From: Bagarius yarrelli | Lineage: Eukaryota > Chordata > Actinopteri > Siluriformes > Sisoridae | Direction of reading: 5' to 3' | NCBI GenBank assembly: GCA_005784505.1 | Contig: VCAZ01000017.1 | Span: forward strand, 1,470,151 to 1,534,150 | DNA length: 64,000 nt | Part shown: positions 23,044 to 35,149 of the stretch, piece after piece | How the letters are laid out: each line of letters starts with the position of its first letter | Numbering within the stretch: position 1 is the first letter of the stretch | Translations under genes and position numbers: made by a program | Notes under the pieces: generated by a model | Told to the model about the DNA's origin: nothing | Seen by the model: only the letters and a program-made list of their open reading frames with translations | The model's database searches: none

Positions 23044-26000
23044 CTAAAGACAGGGAGAGAACATTTTTTAAGACATCATATTAAATTTATTGGAAATGAT
23101 AACAGACCCGAACAAATACCTTGCGGGTTTTACATGTTTTTTGACGTCATAAACATGCATTTAGTTAATGATCAGATTTTAACTTGAATTGACAGTAAGT
23201 ATTCGTTAAGGGAACAGGAAGCACTCTGTGTTTTCTTAGTCATGTGATTTCTGTCTTATTATTCTTTCCGGTCTCGTTATTGGTTAATTCCTCATTGTAT
23301 CCGGGTTTTGTCTGTTTTCTCCAGTTAGTTTGTGTCTATATACTGCTGTGGTTCAGTCTGTCTTTGTCTTAAGTGAACGCCATTATAGTGTTAGTTTTTT
23401 TATTTGTTAGTTTCTTATACTGTAATATTTTCTTTGGGAGTTAGACAGGATTAGGAACGAGTTCATCAGGGGGACGGCTCATGTTAGAGGTTTTGGGGAA
23501 AAAGTCAGGGAAGCCAGATTGAAGTGGTTTGAACATGTACAGAGGAGGGATAGTGAATATATTGGTAGGAGGATGTTAGAAATGAAGCTACCAGGCAAAA
23601 AGAAAGAAGAAGATCAAAGAGGAGGTATATGGATGAGATAAACGAGTACATGAAATTAGTGGGTGTGAGTGAAGAGGATGTAGAGAATAGGGTTAGGTGG
23701 TTAAAGGGTACAGATGATTTGCTGTGGCGACATTCATAGCACATACATTTTTAATATTTTAGCTAGCATTTGTGACCATCGGCTTTACGGCAGTTTAATT
23801 ATTTTTTTTTTGGACATTTTTTTCAGCACCAGCCGTCATTGCATACTATGAGCACCCCTGCAAGAACTAAAGCTTTGGATCTGCGTTAAAAATTTGCGTT
23901 AAAGTGTCACTATAACAACATAACCAATCATCTGCCAGTAGATTAAATGTAATGGTGGATCAATGTTTATGCTGAATACAGTATTGTATCTGCAATCCTG
24001 TATATGAAGAAGAAAGGAAGCAGAGATGATAGAGGAAAGATTGTGTGCTATAAAATGCATTCTTGCATACAGGAGCATATTTACCACCAGTTATGAAAAG
24101 AGCACCTCCAGCTTCATAGAGACGCCGGTTGGCTGTTGGGATGCCACAAATAGTGACAAACACACCGATCATGATCATGGTAAATCCCAGGATGGACATA
24201 AGGCACCAAAAAATCCTGTGCACTAAAAAAAAAAGATAATAGATATTGATGTAAATATACAGTTGATGTCAATTTAAGCTTTTCTAAAAGCAAAATAAGA
24301 GCTTTAAAAAGTTTTGCAGAGTTTTTTTTATAGTATAATACTCCAAATTATACTATAAAAATACTCAAAATTGGTATTTTCTTCAATTTTAATATAATGC
24401 CAATGCGGTAAAAGGTAAAAGTTTTCTTTACGTACAGCTTTAAATGTACATTTAAATTAAATTCTTACATGTTGTATCTGCATTTAATGCGCTTTTTTTC
24501 TCCGGTAGAGGATCATGAGAAAGGTAGACAGGCGTGCAAATCTTCTCTGTTGGTTGGTTGGCTGTTAGATTAAATACAAAGCATTAAAAAAAGTATTAAT
24601 TCTTTTCTTAGTAATGCTTTTTAGCAAAATTTTAAAATACTTGAATCATTAAATTATCGCTTCATCGCAGGTTTCTGGTTTGGTCACCTACTTATCCAAA
24701 AATCCAGCATGCTCTCCTCCTCTCGGTCTGTTCTGTAGGAACATCTCCAAAAAATGCCTTCATGATAGGACAGGACTGTGGGTTTAGCATCATTCAGTGC
24801 TTTCTTCAGGCCATCCTTTACATTTTTAACAGAAAACAGTTGTCTGTAAGCACACAATTGAACTGGACTGAGCAAATCCATTTGCTAAAACGAAATAATG
24901 CACAGCAGAGGATCAGCTGTAACCCTGCAAGGTGTATAAAGAGCATTGGTGTGTAATAAATTGACCAATCAATGAACCAGTAAGTGTATTAAATTTACAA
25001 TCAAAAAGATGACATTGAAAAAGATTTAATTACAACCCAAATTCTGGGATGTTTTTTAAAATTTGAAGAAAACTAAAATACTTTCAAATCACATGAGGCG
25101 ATATTTTATTCACAATAGAACATAGATAACATAACAAATGTTTAAACTCAGAAATTTATCCAATAAATGAGCTCATTTCTGATTTTATGCCTGCTACAGG
25201 TGTCAGCGTTCTCAGTGTCCGGTTCAAAAGCCAGCATCTCTGATGGTACAGGGTGTATAAGTTCATACGGTATGGGCAGCTTGCATGTTTTGGAAGGAAC
25301 TATGAATCCTTAAAGGTAAATAAACGGGTTAGGGTTAGGGTAACATATGCTCCCCTTCAGACGACGTCTATTTCAAGGAAGACCTTGTGTATTTTTTAAC
25401 AGGACATTACAAAAACACATACTGCTGCTATTACAACAGCATGAATTCATAGTAGAAGAGTTCGGATGCTGAATCGACCTGCCTGCAGTCCAGATCCTTC
25501 ATCTATAGAGAACATTTGACGCATCATTAAATGAAAAATATGTCAAAGACGACCACAAACTCTTCCGCAGCTGGAAACCTGAATCAGGCAAAAATTAGAC
25601 CAAACACCAACACCAAAACTCCTGAAACTCATAACCTTGATACCCAGACATCTTTAAGCTGAAAAGCTTATTAAGTGGATTTCTCAGTTTAATCATTTGT
25701 TATGTTATCTATGTAAATTACATATTGGCTCATTTAAAGTCTTTTAGTTTTTATTTTATTCAATTTTTTTTTTAAAAAGCATCCCAACTTTTCTGGAATT
25801 GAGGTTGTAAAAAGAAGGCTATAAAAACGTTGGCATCCTAGTGGTGGACTAATAAACAACTAAAGAACAGGTGTCAAACTTAGTTCCTAGAGGGTCAAAG
25901 CCCTGCAGAATTTACTGCAGTTTAGTTTCAAGCTTTTTCCAAACCACAAAACAAGGATTGTTTAACTTAGCCTAGTAGACATGGTTAGCTGGATCAGATG

Positions 26001-26797
26001 CAATTAATTAGGGTTGAAGCTAAACCCTGCAGGACGGTGACCCTCCAGTAAGTGAGGTTGACACCTGCAAGCTGGAGGGTTACGGAAAAGACTAGGAACA
26101 TTTCAGAACTGTTTTTAGCTTTATTTCTATACATGTGGGACAGACCTGGGGTCAAATATCAGGACGATTCCAAAACACTTTGGTGGGCTGCAGAGATTTC
26201 TTTTATTAGTAGTAACAGTTCTAATGTAATAGTATATTCGGTGCAGAAGGTGTGTGTGTGGTAGGGGTGGCCCAATAACATTCATGCTTTAAGACTTTCT
26301 ATGATTTTCATTATAATCAGTTAGACGCTTTGGATTAAGAAGCTAAAAATGACCGGCACTGTCATTGAACCTTATTTTGGCCTATTAATAAAGGTAAAAA
26401 ATGTTCAGAAAATATTATAAAATAATAATAACTATTATGAAGAGGAGATTTTCATTTCTAATATTACTTGTACAATGATATTTGGAATAGGGTTCTGCAG
26501 TGATAAGACTTATAACAAACAGCAGCAGATACACACAAGCAGCTGCTCTTTCCTATCTCCATTCTCTAGCTCCTATATTTAAAGCTAAATATTCTCTTGT
26601 TCTAATTGATATCGTGTATCGAGACACTTCTCTCTTACCTTTCCAATGACTCTCCTTGGTTTTTCAGAGTTTTTGTCCTGTGTCCCGCATGACTCCGAAG
26701 ACAAGAGCCAATAGTCTGTACCGAGACAAAGCAGAAAAAACAAGGAGCCCAGAGCTCCGCTGAAGCCTGCCAAAAACTGAAGCACTGCTAACCGCAT
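22760..26797 (-). CDS. tmem182: Transmembrane protein 182, five coding exons (whole gene)
   Basis: Joined minus-strand exons are 26797-26639, 24815-24692, 24561-24469, 24222-24085 and 23043-22760. They splice in frame with GT..AG borders and give about 265 residues; human TMEM182 has about 229. The protein is a claudin/PMP22-like four-pass membrane protein. TM1 is at residues 7-27. The first extracellular loop carries the GTDYW tryptophan (residue 30) and a HEGIFWRC motif, matching the W..GxFWxC signature of the family. TM2 and TM3 fall in exons 4-5 and TM4 in exon 5. Known biology: mammalian TMEM182 is muscle-enriched, binds integrin beta-1 and restrains myoblast differentiation and fusion. 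The extra length against human comes from the exon 1/2 linker and a hydrophilic tail of about 20 residues after TM4. The gene is divergent from the presumed inpp4a promoter 2.7 kb away. Family assignment is strong; the exon 2 acceptor is the least certain border. Confidence 0.88.
23437..23742 (+). mobile_element. LINE ORF2 C-terminal relic (endonuclease/RT type)
   Basis: The plus-strand translation shows LKWFEHVQRRDSEYIGRRML, then EMKLPGKKK and, after a frameshift, MDEINEYMKLVGVSEEDVEN. This is the familiar C-terminal tail of RTE/endonuclease-RT-type fish LINEs. Frameshifted and 5'-truncated. It lies about 0.3 kb from tmem182 exon 4, inside its last intron. Confidence 0.8.
24085..24222 (-). 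CDS. tmem182: tmem182 coding exon 4
   Basis: A 138-nt exon follows a long pyrimidine tract (T-run and AG) and ends at a GTAAATAT donor. It encodes HRIFWCLMSILGF, the second membrane segment with its TICGIP end, the short cytosolic loop NRRLYEAGG and the beginning of the third membrane segment. Confidence 0.88.
24469..24561 (-). CDS. tmem182: tmem182 coding exon 3
   Basis: A 93-nt exon follows an ATCTAACAG acceptor and ends at a GTAAGAAT donor. It encodes NQPT, a cysteine and a YLSHDPLPE stretch, the counterpart of human NQPPSKNCTHAYLSPYPF in the distal first extracellular loop. Enters in phase 1 and leaves with a single base. Confidence 0.82.
24692..24815 (-). CDS. tmem182: tmem182 coding exon 2
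   Basis: It encodes the middle of the first extracellular loop, including the family signature HEGIFWRC and the acidic stretch REEESMLDFW. The donor GTAGGT (complement of 24686-24691) leaves one base, which joins exon 3 to form a threonine codon (FWI-T-NQP), matching human FWYTNQP. The acceptor is ambiguous. An AG just before 24815 and another just before 24803 both keep phase 0, so the exon may be 12 nt shorter. Confidence 0.8.
25031..25812. mobile_element. DNA transposon relic with inverted ends and transposase remains
   Basis: The left end reads TACAACCCAAATTCTGGGA and the right end, reverse-complemented, reads TACAACCTCAATTCCAGAA. These are imperfect terminal inverted repeats of a common fish DNA transposon. 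Between about 25,190 and 25,650 the sequence matches the degraded transposase body of that family (landmarks: cagcatctctgatggta, cctgcctgcagtccaga). Stops and deletions show it is inactive. It lies in tmem182 intron 1. Confidence 0.75.
25868..26067. mobile_element. Palindromic MITE
   Basis: It begins CAGGTGTCAA and ends TTGACACCTG, a perfect 10-bp terminal inverted repeat inside longer, imperfect arms (ccctgcag..ctgcagg). A similar but more degraded element is at 3247-3415. The type is common in fishes and usually linked to hAT elements. No clear target duplication was seen. Confidence 0.75.
26639..26797 (-). CDS. tmem182: tmem182 coding exon 1
   Basis: This exon starts at the ATG (complement of 26795-26797) and encodes residues 1-53, beginning MRLAVLQFLAGF. 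It covers the first membrane segment and the conserved GTDYWLL stretch at the start of the first extracellular loop. It ends in phase 0 after a lysine codon, followed by a GTAAGAGA donor (complement of 26631-26638). The start is chosen because human TMEM182 also begins MRL followed by the same hydrophobic segment. Confidence 0.9.
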
Positions 26798-26847
26798 AAC
26801 TAAAGATCTCAGACTTCCACAGCTAGATTTCTGTCTGCCCCCTATCC

Positions 26848-26870
26848 CATTCCAACCCCCCCAACATCTG
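26848..26870. promoter_or_regulatory. Candidate muscle-type sites upstream of tmem182
   Basis: Just 5' of the tmem182 ATG lie CATTCC (26848-26853), matching the TEAD/M-CAT core, and CATCTG (26865-26870), an E-box of the kind bound by MyoD-family factors. The spacing and the muscle expression known for mammalian TMEM182 make the pair worth noting. Both motifs are short and may be chance. Confidence 0.2.
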
Positions 26871-27698
26871 TTTATCTGTCTAGATTGTATGGCTATCTCT
26901 CCAACAGCTCGTAATACTGATTCGGTTGTAACCTTTCTATTTCTGGCATTCTCATTACATACCAGTCACAAACCCAGCCCGGGTTTAAAGTTCCAAAATA
27001 TCAACGAACGAAAGAAAGCAATAGAAAGGCATGACATATGTGGTGTAGCATTCCTTCTATTGGGGGCTGTATAAGGGTCTCGGGTGCTGGACCATGAGGT
27101 AATGGCAATCATTTTAGAATCCACAACCGAGTGTTGCCACCTTAGGTTATTATTTATAGTTTTAAGACTTGAGCTTGACATTTGAAGTATTTTTGGTGAC
27201 CCTGTATGGACTAAATTATGTTAAAATAATAACGTGGAATTTTAATAAAAGGATGCCAGATATTTTTTTTCTATTTGTAATGTGACATAGCAGCTTAAGT
27301 GTTTAGCACAAAATAGTAAAAGCTTCTCAATCAAGAACACTATATCCACATGGAAGCATGGTGGTGGCAGCATGCATGGCAGGGGAATTATGGGTGACTA
27401 TTGATACCTAATCTAATTCAGTACTAAACATCTGAGTCTGCAGTCTGTTACGCAGCTGAAGATTAGGAGAAAAAAATCAACAAAAAGTCCATCAAATATT
27501 AATTAGTGTTTTAATAGTCCCGTTAGAACCAATGTGACCCGATTCCGTCCGAATCTGCGGAATGTTACACAATAACGAGAGCAGTACACTAAAAATCCCC
27601 TCGCAGTGTGATCGATTTGGGAATTCGAACAAGCAGAATTAAAATTCTTTACATTTTTACACAAAGGACGTTATTGTGATACTAACAAAAAATGCTTT

Positions 27699-27852
27699 AC
27701 TACATTTACATTATTTGGCAGACGCCCTTATCCAGAGCGACTTACATTCATCTTGTTTATACAACTGAATAATTGAGGGTTAAGTGGTGGCTTGGTGGAG
27801 CTGGGAATCGAACCCCGGTCTTTCTGGTACCACTAAGCCACCACTTCCCTAA
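27699..27852 (-). mobile_element. tRNA-derived SINE, type A
   Basis: ATTTGGCAGACGCCCTTATC, GGGAATCGAACCCCGG and ACCACTAAGCCACCACTTCC. A central piece (GGGCCTTGCTCAGG) is deleted. Confidence 0.8.
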
Positions 27853-28004
27853 CTAAATATCTGTATCTAAAAACCAGTTTATAAGGTGAATTGTGTGTTT
27901 CCCTACACAGAGATGCTCCTCACTGGATGAGTGTTTATTTATTTACTTATCCAGATCAACTTTATGCATTTTTTTTTTCCTTTTGTTTATTTATCCACCC
28001 ATCC

Positions 28005-28078
28005 AGTTGAGAGTTTGGTGCCCATCAGTGGCAACTTGGTGGCATTGGGACCTGAACCCATGATCCGTGCCCCCGTTG
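28005..28078 (-). mobile_element. tRNA-derived SINE, type A, fragment
   Basis: GTGGCAACTTGGTGGCATTG and ACCTGAACCCATGATCC. Confidence 0.45.
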
Positions 28079-28784
28079 CCCTCTGGTTTACGCAATAAGA
28101 ATAAATGTACATTTAAAACTTTACCTTAAACGTTCACTCTTTTAGAAAATAAAAGCAAGATTAAATAGATTAGGCTGCACAAAGAATCTCCTTAAAAGTT
28201 AAAATCCTAACTTTAAATATTTTTAGAGGAACTGATTCATGTAAACTGTGATGGAAATTGAATCATAGCAACCTGGTTCCCATGTTCAGTTATATCACAT
28301 CAAATAATGATTTCAGTTATTTCCTGTACTGGGGATTTTTATTTTTGAGAAACAGTTACAGCCTATGAACACACGGGGGCAGCAATGCTTCATTTCTGAA
28401 TCAACACTATTCGATTTAGGAATTTATACGTCATGAGAAATAAAGACAATATTAGCCGTAAAGCATTACTGATGGAATAGTATATTAGTATATTATAGTA
28501 TAATAGTATATTTGTTTATTTAATATGTAAACTGTTATGCTGTAGTGTTGTGGAGAGATGAGAGAAAATGGCTTACTGTGCATGATGGCCATGGAAACCT
28601 ATCACACAAAGGTCCTGAGTTGCTTCCAGGGGCAGTTTGCTGTTCTTTACTGAGTGATGCAACAGATGAGTTTTATGTGGTACAATTTTTAGCATAGTAA
28701 TACGATGGGGCATCAATAGGGTAGTAATTAAATTTTGAAAAAGATTCATGCTTATAGGATGTTGCACTCCTATCCAAAACAATA

Positions 28785-28910
28785 TCTTTTTTTAATCCAT
28801 CTGAGCGCTTGAGACTTAGGGGCCTTCCACGGGGGGGCCTGGGAATTGAACCCACAATCTTCTGAGGAGCAGCCTGATGCCAAACCACTGAGCAGCTACT
28901 ATATAGAGAA
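28785..28910 (-). mobile_element. tRNA-derived SINE, type A, degraded
   Basis: GGGAATTGAACCCACAATC and CAAACCACTGAGCAGCTAC. Confidence 0.6.
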
Positions 28911-28949
28911 TGCATGGCATTGTGTTGGAGTTTGTCTATCTGTTAGTGA

Positions 28950-29095
28950 TGGAGGTGGTAGTTTAGTGGTCAAAGGTGTTAAAATGATAATCAGAAGATT
29001 GTGGGTTTAAATCCCAGCACTACTTTTGACCAAGCTGCTTTTGATGGGCCCCTGAGCAAGGCCCTTTACTCTTATCTGCTTAGTTGGATTGTTTG
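28950..29095 (+). mobile_element. tRNA-derived SINE, type A
   Basis: GTGGTAGTTTAGTGGTCAAA, GGGTTTAAATCCCAGC and GGGCCCCTGAGCAAGGCCCT. Opposite orientation to the copy 40 bp to its left. Confidence 0.75.
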
Positions 29096-29434
29096 TAACA
29101 GTGTGAATTCGATGTGATAGGTGCCCCACCTTACATTCTTTAATAGGGCCCAAAATTGCCCCAGGGGTAAGTCAATAGGAAAGAGAGAAATTAGTCACAA
29201 ATCCATTAACCAATTCAGTTTGATTGCAACAGTGAGCTAAAAGTTTAATTATATTTTAAACTTGCATTGAAATGATTATTTTTTTTTAATTATTCTAATT
29301 AAAATGTTTTTATTATTATTAGATTAAAATGATAAAATTAAAGTAAAAACATACCATAGAACTTGTTATAAAATAATATATTTATATGCAGAAATCCTAT
29401 ATATTTTAAAATAATTTAAGTATATATTTCTACA

Positions 29435-29652
29435 CGCTGCGGCTCTAGAAGGCATGCGTGCTGTTACAGCCAAGCACGTGCGCGGGGGGCGGGACCAACA
29501 TTCACACGGAAGGGGCGGGGCGAAGTTCTGCGGTGTCGCAGGCGACGGAATGGTCTCTACGCGGTGAGACATGTCTTCAAGGAAATAAGCAGCCAAAGGA
29601 TTCAATCCATTTTGGATTCAAACATGGACCGACGTTGTGTCTCCGCTCAAAT
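29435..29652 (+). promoter_or_regulatory. inpp4a: CpG-rich promoter and probable non-coding exon 1 of inpp4a
   Basis: This is the only clearly CpG- and GC-rich segment between the two genes. It contains a CACGTG E-box (29475-29480), GC boxes at about 29486-29494 and 29512-29521, and no TATA box. A perfect GTAAGT donor begins at 29653, giving a likely 5' exon ending at 29652. The next acceptor with a good fit downstream on this strand is the one at 47818, before the inpp4a ATG exon. Assignment to inpp4a rests on position and strand; an unrelated non-coding RNA is the alternative. The same island could serve a bidirectional promoter. Confidence 0.5.
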
Positions 29653-30299
29653 GTAAGTCTATTTTAAAATGTAGTGTGTTTATTAAAAGGGTCAGTTTGA
29701 AGAACGTCCTCTGCGTCAGCGGATTTTTGCCTGTAATACTGTAACGTTCCGCATCGAGGACGAACTTAGTAAACAAGTAAACAAATAAACATTCCGGGAT
29801 ATTAAGTGATCGGTTTATTAAGTGATTCAATTATTTATTTATTTTTTACAATAATAGAATGAAACTTTAGGAAGCAAACACGGAAATGTAAATGTAACTT
29901 GTGTTAATGTTAATGTTTGTTTGTTTGTGTGCGTAATAATTGTTAATCTAATACAAACATGGCACAGGGATGCAGCTGGTCCTGTCCAATGAGACTGTAG
30001 CATCGTTATTATTATTATTTATTAATAATAATAATAGAACATGAAGAAATGACTCATCATACATCCAAGGAGCAGGATTTCATAAGCCACCTGCAGTCAT
30101 CTGATACCACAACAGATAATAATAATAATAATAATAATAAAGAAAAGTCTGTAAAGATATAGATTGAATTAGTGATCTATGGACAAAATTCTCTGGACAC
30201 CTGTCCATCACATCCATATGTGTTTCTGATCATCCTGTTTTAAGATGTAGTCTCACTTTTACTCCACATTTTGTAGCTGTGGGGATTGGATTGTTTATC

Positions 30300-30478
30300 T
30301 ACAACAGTTCAGGTGGTAATGTTGGGTGAGAAGGTTTGGGGTCTATGGTGCAGATCACTTGAGTTGCCACAGTTGGGCCCCTGAGCAAGGCCCTTAACCC
30401 ACATGTGCTTAGTTGTATAAAGGACAAGTAAGTCGCTCCGGATAAAGACATCTGCCGAATGCTACAGATATAAAATGT
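30300..30478 (+). mobile_element. tRNA-derived SINE, type A
   Basis: GTTGGGCCCCTGAGCAAGGC, then AAGTCGCTCCGGATAAAGAC and ATCTGCCGAATGCTAC; degraded head. Confidence 0.75.
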
Positions 30479-30545
30479 TATTGGTTCAGTTCCCAGCTCC
30501 ACCAAGCTGCCCTGAATTTCTCATTTGGACAAATAAGATGTAGGG

Positions 30546-30712
30546 GAAGTGATAGCACAATGATTAATGTGTTGGAGAGCGTAGGTTTAATTCCCAGTGA
30601 CACCAAGCTACCACTCCTGGGCCCCTGAGCAAGACCCTAAACCACCAATTGCTCAGTTGTATAAATGTAAGTTGTTCTGGGTAAGGACATCTGCCAAATG
30701 CCAGACATGTAA
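30546..30712 (+). mobile_element. tRNA-derived SINE, type A
   Basis: GGTTTAATTCCCAGTGACAC, GGGCCCCTGAGCAAGACCCT and ATCTGCCAAATGCC. Confidence 0.75.
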
Positions 30713-31087
30713 GTGTCACGCTGGAGCAAAGAGACATCCTAGACAACTATCAGCTTCCAACTTGGTGGTCAGGTGGTAAAAAATCCATTTCACAATTGTT
30801 TGGCCATGTATGTATTTTTTGGTAGCTAACTCCTTCTACGGGATCTAAGCAACAATTTCGATGCTGTTAAGAAATATCGAGTATGTTCTTCAGGTTCTTT
30901 ACTGGAATTATCTTCAAATTGGGATTTACAAACTTCTACGGTTCTACGAAACATTACCAAGAACCTCTAGCGGGCAGCAAATCTGAAATCAAGGGGTGTT
31001 TATTGATGTCCGGCTGAGCAATAAAATAAAGCATCAATAAATTTTACACACCTTAAAAACTTTTTTGAAAATGATTAATATAGATAC

Positions 31088-31195
31088 CATTTACAGCATT
31101 CTGCAGACGCCCTTATCCAGAGCAACTTACCAGCAGTTGGTTGTGCTGGGAATTCGAACCCGGATCTTTTAATTTACAAGGATAAGGGAAGCATT
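31088..31195 (-). mobile_element. tRNA-derived SINE, type A, internally deleted
   Basis: TACAGCATTCTGCAGACGCC, TTATCCAGAGCAACTTAC and GGGAATTCGAACCCGG. Confidence 0.7.
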
Positions 31196-32565
31196 TCCAC
31201 ATTGAAATTAAAAAAAAACAAAAAACAGCAGTTGGTTGGAAGCTCTTATAGCTTTAGGGAAAGAAGAGGATGGAAATATAACCTAGTGGCGTGTTGTGTC
31301 AAGATTAAAATTATTTTAATTAAAACCTTTTAAAATAATGTGTTTAATCATTATTAGATGGATTAGGGGAAGTTCAGTACTAATTTCTCAGTTCTGACCA
31401 TGGAAGCAATCCAATACCAGCATCTGCTTACTAACCAAACGGACTTATTGTGTTACAGATATTATGAAAATTCTAGTTTTCTCCTTCTGTGCAAAATCTT
31501 GAGACACGTCACGTTTGGAAACAAATGCGAATAAACTGAAAATTTGCTAAACTGCAGGTTAGTCTATAACAGGGAGCTTAAATGTGGTTGCATAATCTTG
31601 GTTAAAGTAATGCAATTCCTGTTAAATTCCTAGCATGCTTATTCCTCGATCTCTCACACACACACACACACGGCACCGCAGGGCTATTAGGGTCACACCT
31701 CTGCATGCCCTGTGTGTTTCTTTATAGAATACACCCAAATGCTGCACACAAAATAATGTCAACGAAACGGTAACACTGTAAAATAAATACCCTGACTGAG
31801 CAAACATTCAGGTGGGACAATCACCCTTACTCACCTAGAGGGGACTCGCCAAACATGTCAGCTTAGAACCTTTTTTTATTTGTTTGTATATACAGTTTAT
31901 ATAAAGGCCACCAAATTTCCAAATAACCGTAATAAATTCCCAAAAGTCCCCATAAATTCCTGTTACATTTTCAACTTGTAATATTTCCAACTTTCCCCAA
32001 GACAGAGTTTCCATGGAAAGCCCTACGGCGCTACAGCGCCACCCTGGTTAAACATCATTATAGCAGGTATATTTGCTTATACCTTCTATATATTTGGTTT
32101 AAAAATTTCCCACTTGAAAAATTTCCATGGGAGCTTCGTTTTGGAAATTTTGCAAAGATTACAAGTTGTAAATTGGAAACTAATATATAAAATATATATA
32201 GAATATTTTTTGCACAAAAGCTGTTTACTTGCACATTCCTGTCTTACCCGCACATTTTTATAATCTGGTTGGCGCTATTTGGATGTTCTGCACAGCGTGA
32301 TGTCCTGTTTCAGTATTGTCTTTTGTAATGGTTGTCTTGTTACTTGCACTGTCCGTTCTGCAATGTTTGTTGCGGCAGGTTGCACACACGCACTTCATGT
32401 TTGTTCTGTTCAGTAGCTCTTTGTTGTTTGTTGCTGCTATTTTTGTGTAGGTCCTGGAAAAAATGTTATTTCATCTCGCTGTGTGCTGCATCTGCTATAT
32501 ATGGTTGAAATGACAATAAAGCTCCTTGAACTTAAACTTGAACTTGATAGAAGGTATAACGTAGG

Positions 32566-33020
32566 GCTGAAACGATAAATCAATGTTATCGACAACCAAA
32601 AATTACCCTAGAAATATGCTTGTCGTCGAATGGTCATTTGATGGCATATAAATTGATGTAAAAGCCTGCAATAACGATGTTTAATGTGAATTAACTCTAG
32701 TTAATTATTTGTTAATCTTTATAGTTGAAGTTTATAGTTGAATTCTAGGCGGCTGAAATTTGCAAAAAAAAAAAAAATGGCAGGATGTTGCATAAAACTG
32801 AAGCGGAGAAATCTAGTTTGAGAAATGCGGCGTGCTTTGCTTTCACTCCAGAGGGGTACCTGCTCAGAGTGAAATGGTGGACTTAAATAAATGTCACAAT
32901 AATACTTCGAAACAAATACTCAAAACGGTGTTCACAAGCATGGCGATATGTTTTTTGTTTTTTTTTTCTCTCTCTCTCTCTCTCTCTCTTATGCTGTTTA
33001 TCCAGAGTTTATAAAGAACA
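32566..33020. mobile_element. hAT-like repeat starting TAGGGCTGAAACG
   Basis: The left terminus TAGGGCTGAAACGATAAATC and ATGTTATCGAC are typical of hAT MITEs. A (TC)n run sits at about 32968-32990. The right end is not resolved. Confidence 0.4.
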
Positions 33021-35149
33021 AAATATCACCTGCTGTCAGAAGCAATATGCACAATCATCTAGCATCTCTACATAACAGCTTGATGCACAGCATTAATCAC
33101 CTCTGTGGCGGAAAGGTGGTATCAGGTGTAACGTGCGTGGAAGGAGAACGAGTGGGCACAAAGAGTCAGGTGTGTTTCGGAATGCAAAATGTTTCTCAAA
33201 TCAGATCAACCCACATCAAGCACAGATTAAAAACTCACAGCAGTTCACTGGGAGTGAGGTGGACGTGATTCGTTGAACAGAACACAAACTGCTTTTCCTT
33301 CATCTTGTTTGGCATGATGTTGATGTATATTGGTGAATTTTATACCAAACCACCAAATCTCCCTCCAACATCTTTCTTTCAGCTGCAGGAAAATCGATAT
33401 AAACTGCTAGTTGCTTGCTTTTGCTTGCAAGTAGCAACACCTACTGGTGACATTATAGTACAGCGACTGCTGACTTACAGCGCTAAAATGTGTGAATGTA
33501 GCTTAGGAGATAAAAGTTGTCAAATTTTCTGGCTTCCGCTTCCTTTTCTTCTCCATTGTAAAAAACCCAACCAACCCAACAATTTATCTGTCTATTGAAA
33601 TGATTAAATACACATGGAGTTCAATAGCTTGGGTGGCAGGTCAGCATCTAGCGCTGTTGTGTTTCTGGTGTCCCAAGTTCATTTCCTGGATGAGGACCTT
33701 TCAGAATCTTGCCTACTCTCTCTCTCTCTCTCTCTCCTACTTTTACCGTCCTATCCTCTTGCAATAAAAGCAAAAACACTGAACAAGTGTTTAACCTCCT
33801 CATCGTAAAGATTGCATGACTTCGGTGGTGCACTGACTTTCTGCGTTGGATTAAAGAGAGACGTTGTAGGAAAATAAGTGATCGTTTCAGATGAGTCATC
33901 CTCCAGCATTCTATCAACAAGTGGGCGAGGGCATGTTTACAGTACATGCTTGACCCCTACAGTGGGAGGTAGTTGGTTAACATGGTTGTGTACCACTTGT
34001 CCTCTCACCAGAAAAGAATCACTCTGATTCTATCAGGAAAACTTTACTGCGAGTCCAAAAGGTCTTCTGATTTGGTACCTTTTTAATAGGAAGTGATCTC
34101 CACCTGGAGATTTTCCTATTTAGCCATAATAGTATTAGTAGTAGGTGTTGTCTTTGTCCCACTAAATTAGTTCAGTGGTTCGGTTTGAGTAGTGATTGGC
34201 AACAGTGGGTATTCAGACAATGAAATTGTGTGTTGGACATTTGAGGGGAGCGTTTACATGCTAATGTTGGGCGCTAAATAAATAGATGTGTTAAGTGGTT
34301 GCGTGTAGAGATTTGTCAAGTTTTCCGAAATATTATTAGCACAGCTAAAAAAAAATAATTTGCGCTAGTATAATGTGGATTGTTTTCAGGATCGCTTTAC
34401 ATTTGTGGATGTTTATCAACATATAAATGTGTCTGGACTACATTTGACTAAATTTGATTGTAATTTTATGGCTTTATAGATAAGGTTTTGTGAATGTATG
34501 TTTGGTTGTTCTTGTTGTCTTTAATATCCTAAAATGATTTGCATCATTCATTCGTAAGAATCATAGCCTTAAATATGTAAATATGTAACATGTGTAGCTT
34601 TTTTCTTTCTAAGTGCTCTAAGACACAAAGGTTTCACTCGTGGAACGCAGTGTCCTACCTGGAGGATGGTGAAATGATAACAGGTTTTAATCCATATCGA
34701 GATTATCATTGTTATCGAAATAAATTATATCATGATTGGATATGATATAATTTATCAGTTCCAACTTTGCTTCTAATAGGTGATTGCTGGTGATGTCCCA
34801 AAACCTTTCGTCCCAAAAAATTCGTCTGCATTTTGGAAGTAGTTAGAAAATAAATCATAGCAATCTATATAATTTACCAATGTTTCCCACAAGTGATTGG
34901 AAATGTCGAGAGGCAGAGGAGTTTTGCAAATGCAAATGACTTTGCAAATAAGATGCCAGATGAGCTAAAGTGTTTAACCCTCTCTAATATATATATTAAA
35001 TGTATTATTATTTATTTTTTTTATGGTTTATTAAATCTTAGCGGTCTCTTTGCTGTTGTTTAAGAGAATATTTTTGTGGTTTTTAGCATTTCATGACTGA
35101 TTGTTTATAGAAAGAATATTTATGTAGTCTCAGTCTTACATTGACATTT

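Larger units (their letters stand above)
26871..29434. other. Divergent intergenic region between tmem182 and the inpp4a CpG island
   Basis: It contains three SINE copies or fragments (27.7 kb, 28.0 kb, 28.8-29.1 kb) and otherwise AT-rich sequence without a gene. It is the shared upstream region of the two head-to-head genes. Confidence 0.6.
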
